Positions 20,612-20,728 of a stretch of DNA of 20,728 bases are shown here, one piece after another (within the stretch, counting starts at the first letter, position 1; each line of letters starts with the position of its first letter). The notes under the pieces were generated by a model. The model did no database searches, was not told the origin of the DNA, and saw only the letters and a program-made list of their open reading frames with translations. The translations under genes and the position numbers were made by a program. Source of the DNA: DASRFS01 sp035260725 (GTDB lineage Bacteria; Patescibacteriota; Microgenomatia; Levybacterales; UBA12049); contig DATFUR010000029.1 in NCBI GenBank assembly GCA_035260725.1, positions 1 through 20,728 of the forward strand. Direction: 5' to 3'.

Positions 20612-20641
20612 AGTATAACATAATTAGAATAATTTAGTCCA
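20612..20641 (-). promoter_or_regulatory. rpmH cluster promoter (leaderless)
   Basis: Minus-strand TGGACT, 18 bases, then TGT-TATACT (extended -10). The -10 ends 6 bases before the rpmH ATG. It probably drives the whole right-hand operon, since no other clear promoter was seen down to the DUF4012 gene. Confidence 0.7.
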
Positions 20642-20728
20642 GGTTTAGAAAAAATGAATTTTCAAAAAAGATATAGTTTTATCCATTTTTGCTATCTTGC
20701 GAAAAAGAGGTGTTGTAACTAAACTCTC
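20642..20728. other. AT-rich spacer beside rpmH, possible edge of the origin
   Basis: No gene was recognised here. One near-match to a DnaA box, TTATCCATT (7 of 9 to TTATCCACA), lies at 20679-20687, between short inverted arms AAGATA and TATCTT. Position next to rpmH suggests that dnaA or oriC lies beyond the edge, but a single weak box does not show it. Confidence 0.25.

Noticed and set aside
20654..20722. Short plus-strand frame (MNFQKRYSF...) near the right edge
   Set aside because: Very short, AT-rich, and in the region expected to carry promoter or origin sequence. No initiation signal and no similarity recognised.
1..20728. CRISPR array, tRNA, rRNA, insertion sequence or prophage
   Set aside because: No regularly spaced repeats, no tRNA-like T-loop motifs in the gaps, no transposase or phage-type protein among the reading frames.

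Overview
The window is a gene-dense, AT-rich stretch of bacterial chromosome. Its gene content and style point to a member of the Candidate Phyla Radiation (Patescibacteria), perhaps the Microgenomates side. That placement is inferred from several traits: a short RnpA, a Jag protein without its N-terminal domain, a compact ValRS with a PPPNANAPLHFGH signature, a DUF4012 membrane protein, adenylate synthesis by PurA/PurB with no other purine genes nearby, and almost no intergenic space. No rRNA, tRNA, CRISPR array or insertion sequence was seen.

Layout. On the minus strand at the left edge lies the front of dnaG (its 3' end is outside the window). A plus-strand block follows: purA, a Nudix hydrolase, purB, a HAD-like protein, a 63-aa unknown, an HD-domain protein and a ComM/YifB-type AAA+ protein. 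Next is a minus-strand Holliday-junction block, in transcription order ruvC, an unknown 200-aa gene, ruvA, ruvB, and then a small gene whose reading frame looks broken or recoded at its end. Then come rplY (plus), valS followed by a TPR membrane protein (minus), and nth (plus). The right end is the conserved origin-proximal cluster rpmH-rnpA-yidD-yidC-jag followed by an RNase H and a DUF4012 protein, all minus. dnaA and the origin would be expected just beyond the right edge.

How the genes work together. The left block handles adenine nucleotides and probably nucleotide clean-up (purA, purB, Nudix, HD, HAD). The middle block resolves recombination junctions and may aid uptake of DNA (ruvABC, comM), with nth adding base-excision repair. 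The right block makes ribosomal protein L34, the RNase P protein and the membrane insertion machinery.

The most striking signal is how transcription and translation start. None of the protein starts has a convincing Shine-Dalgarno sequence. Many genes instead have a good (often extended TGn) -10 box whose last base lies 6-8 bases before the start codon, so the mRNA should begin at or next to the start codon (leaderless). Two divergent gene pairs share a symmetrical promoter. In valS/nth the -10 boxes overlap in a 14-bp perfect palindrome. In ruvC/rplY each -10 box doubles as the opposite promoter's -35. Other points for follow-up are a Nth without its Fe-S cluster cysteines, a likely frameshift in a T run, a degenerate epimerase-like domain fused to DUF4012, an AT-rich repeat inside valS, and a palindromic repeat found twice, once inside the nth reading frame.
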